The notes under the pieces: generated by a model | Database searches by the model: none | Told to the model about the DNA's origin: nothing | The model's input: the letters and a program-made list of their open reading frames with translations, nothing else | Shown: piece after piece, positions 6,728 through 7,497 of the stretch | Position numbering within the stretch: the stretch's first letter is position 1 | Layout: each line of letters starts with the position of its first letter | Program-made: the position numbers and the translations under genes | Assembly (NCBI GenBank): GCA_002705485.1 | Contig: PAGT01000023.1 | Coordinates: 8,854 to 16,350 of the forward strand | Direction of reading: 5' to 3' | DNA: 7,497 nt | From: Flavobacteriales bacterium | GTDB taxonomy: Bacteria > Bacteroidota > Bacteroidia > Flavobacteriales > Flavobacteriaceae

Positions 6728-7497
6728 TTATGTTTTTTCAATTATTTTATAGTGGCTTTTTATTTTTTTATTTCTTAAAACCAACTCACCTAAAAAACCA
6801 GCAAGAAAAAATTGAGAACCAATGATCATAGTTGTTAATGAAACATAAAACTCTGGTCTTTCAGTTATTAATCTTCCACTTGAGTTAATAAATAATTTGT
6901 CAATTCCCAAATATGCAGAGAAGAAAAATCCAATGAGAAGCATTAGAGAACCAATTATGCCAAAAAAATGCATGGGTCTTTTACCAAACTTATGAGTAAA
7001 CCATAATGTCAATAAATCGAGAAATCCTTTTACAAACCTATCAGCACCATATTTGGTTTTTCCATACTTTCTGGGGTGATGTTTAACAACTTTTTGTTTA
7101 ATTTTCATAAAGCCAGCATTTTTTGCAAGCACTGGAATGTATCTGTGCATACCATTTGTAAGTCTAATTTCTTTTATTACTTCTCTGGAATATGATTTGA
7201 TTCCGCAGTTAAAATCGTTCAATTTCAGACCTGAGGTTTTTCTTGCAGCCCAGTTAAATAATTTTGAAGGTAAATTTTTGAATATAAGTGAATCATACCT
7301 AACCTTTTTCCATCCAGAAATAAGATCATTAGATTCACTCAAAATCATTTGATAAAATTCTGGAATTTCATTGGGATCGTCTTGAAGATCAGCATCCATA
7401 GTTATGACAACTTTTCCCTTTGACGCTTTAAATCCAGCTGATAGGGCTTGTGATTTTCCAAAATTTCGAGATAATCTTAAACCTTTAACAAAATTAT
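6728..7497 (-). CDS. DPM1-like family 2 glycosyltransferase with two C-terminal membrane segments (cut by right window edge)
   Basis: An inner-membrane GT2 enzyme that likely transfers a sugar from a nucleotide donor to a polyprenyl phosphate or similar lipid acceptor. 255 residues are visible and the N-terminus lies beyond the right edge: the frame is open through to the last base, and an ATG at 7399 is internal because conserved sequence precedes it. Before that ATG comes SRNFGKSQALSAGF (visible residues 9-22), the usual block ahead of the metal site; then MDADLQDDP with the DxD-type donor/metal site (33-41). FNCGIKSYSREV and HHPRKYGKTKYG follow at the acceptor side. Two hydrophobic stretches end the protein (about 176-197 and 216-238), the arrangement of the GtrB/ArnC/DPM1 group. 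Its stop is 3 bases before the phospho-sugar mutase, so the two are almost certainly cotranscribed. Donor sugar and acceptor lipid cannot be told from sequence. Confidence 0.9.
   Translation of the reverse strand, partial: NFVKGLRLSRNFGKSQALSAGFKASKGKVVITMDADLQDDPNEIPEFYQMILSESNDLISGWKKVRYDSLIFKNLPSKLFNWAARKTSGLKLNDFNCGIKSYSREVIKEIRLTNGMHRYIPVLAKNAGFMKIKQKVVKHHPRKYGKTKYGADRFVKGFLDLLTLWFTHKFGKRPMHFFGIIGSLMLLIGFFFSAYLGIDKLFINSSGRLITERPEFYVSLTTMIIGSQFFLAGFLGELVLRNKKIKSHYKIIEKT

Noticed and set aside
6541..6825. Plus-strand open frame of 94 codons across the mutase/glycosyltransferase junction
   Set aside because: It is antisense to two well-supported genes and its product is Phe/Leu-rich low-complexity sequence as expected from A-rich antisense.
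7137..7352. Plus-strand open frame of 71 codons
   Set aside because: Antisense to the glycosyltransferase catalytic region.
7397..7399. ATG as the start of the glycosyltransferase
   Set aside because: The frame continues upstream to the window edge and encodes the conserved NFGKSQALSAGF block expected before the DxD site, so this ATG is internal.

Overview
The window is AT-rich and densely coded, and every gene lies on the minus strand. It looks like a chromosomal segment from a Bacteroidota genome, most likely a flavobacterium, possibly a small-genome marine one. The support is: start codons preceded by A/T-rich leaders with no Shine-Dalgarno sequence; a phospho-sugar mutase, RsmB/NOP methyltransferase and long-form PurL that read like flavobacterial family members (from memory, not from a search); and an ECF sigma factor followed by the small membrane and secreted proteins typical of that group. 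I see no insertion sequence, tRNA, rRNA, CRISPR array or phage gene, and no gene-free stretch longer than about 90 bases.

In transcription order (high to low coordinates) the first block is envelope and sugar metabolism. A DPM1-like family 2 glycosyltransferase with two C-terminal membrane segments is cut by the right edge (6728-7497). Three bases later comes a 567-residue phospho-sugar mutase (5021-6724), then, essentially abutting, an MsbA-type ABC exporter with fused membrane and ATPase domains (3195-5018). This tight packing suggests one transcript supplying activated sugar, lipid-linked glycosyl transfer and export of a lipid or glycolipid. The pathway link is inference.

The second block is a regulatory trio: an ECF sigma factor with a TTG start (2600-3151), a 153-residue single-pass membrane protein in the position of an anti-sigma factor but without a recognisable known anti-sigma domain (2116-2577), and a small secreted or periplasmic charged helical protein of the kind annotated in flavobacteria as 'sensor of ECF-type sigma factor' (1668-2123). 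Together they could form a cytoplasm-membrane-periplasm signalling chain, and this is the least characterised part of the window.

The third block is housekeeping: an RsmB/NOP-family RNA cytosine-C5 methyltransferase (426-1643), then, after the only sizeable intergenic gap (about 90 bases, with a Bacteroidota-like -7 promoter element), the 5' end of purL for de novo purine synthesis (1-335, running off the left edge).

Overall this is mostly an ordinary core region. The sigma/membrane/secreted trio is the part most worth a second look.
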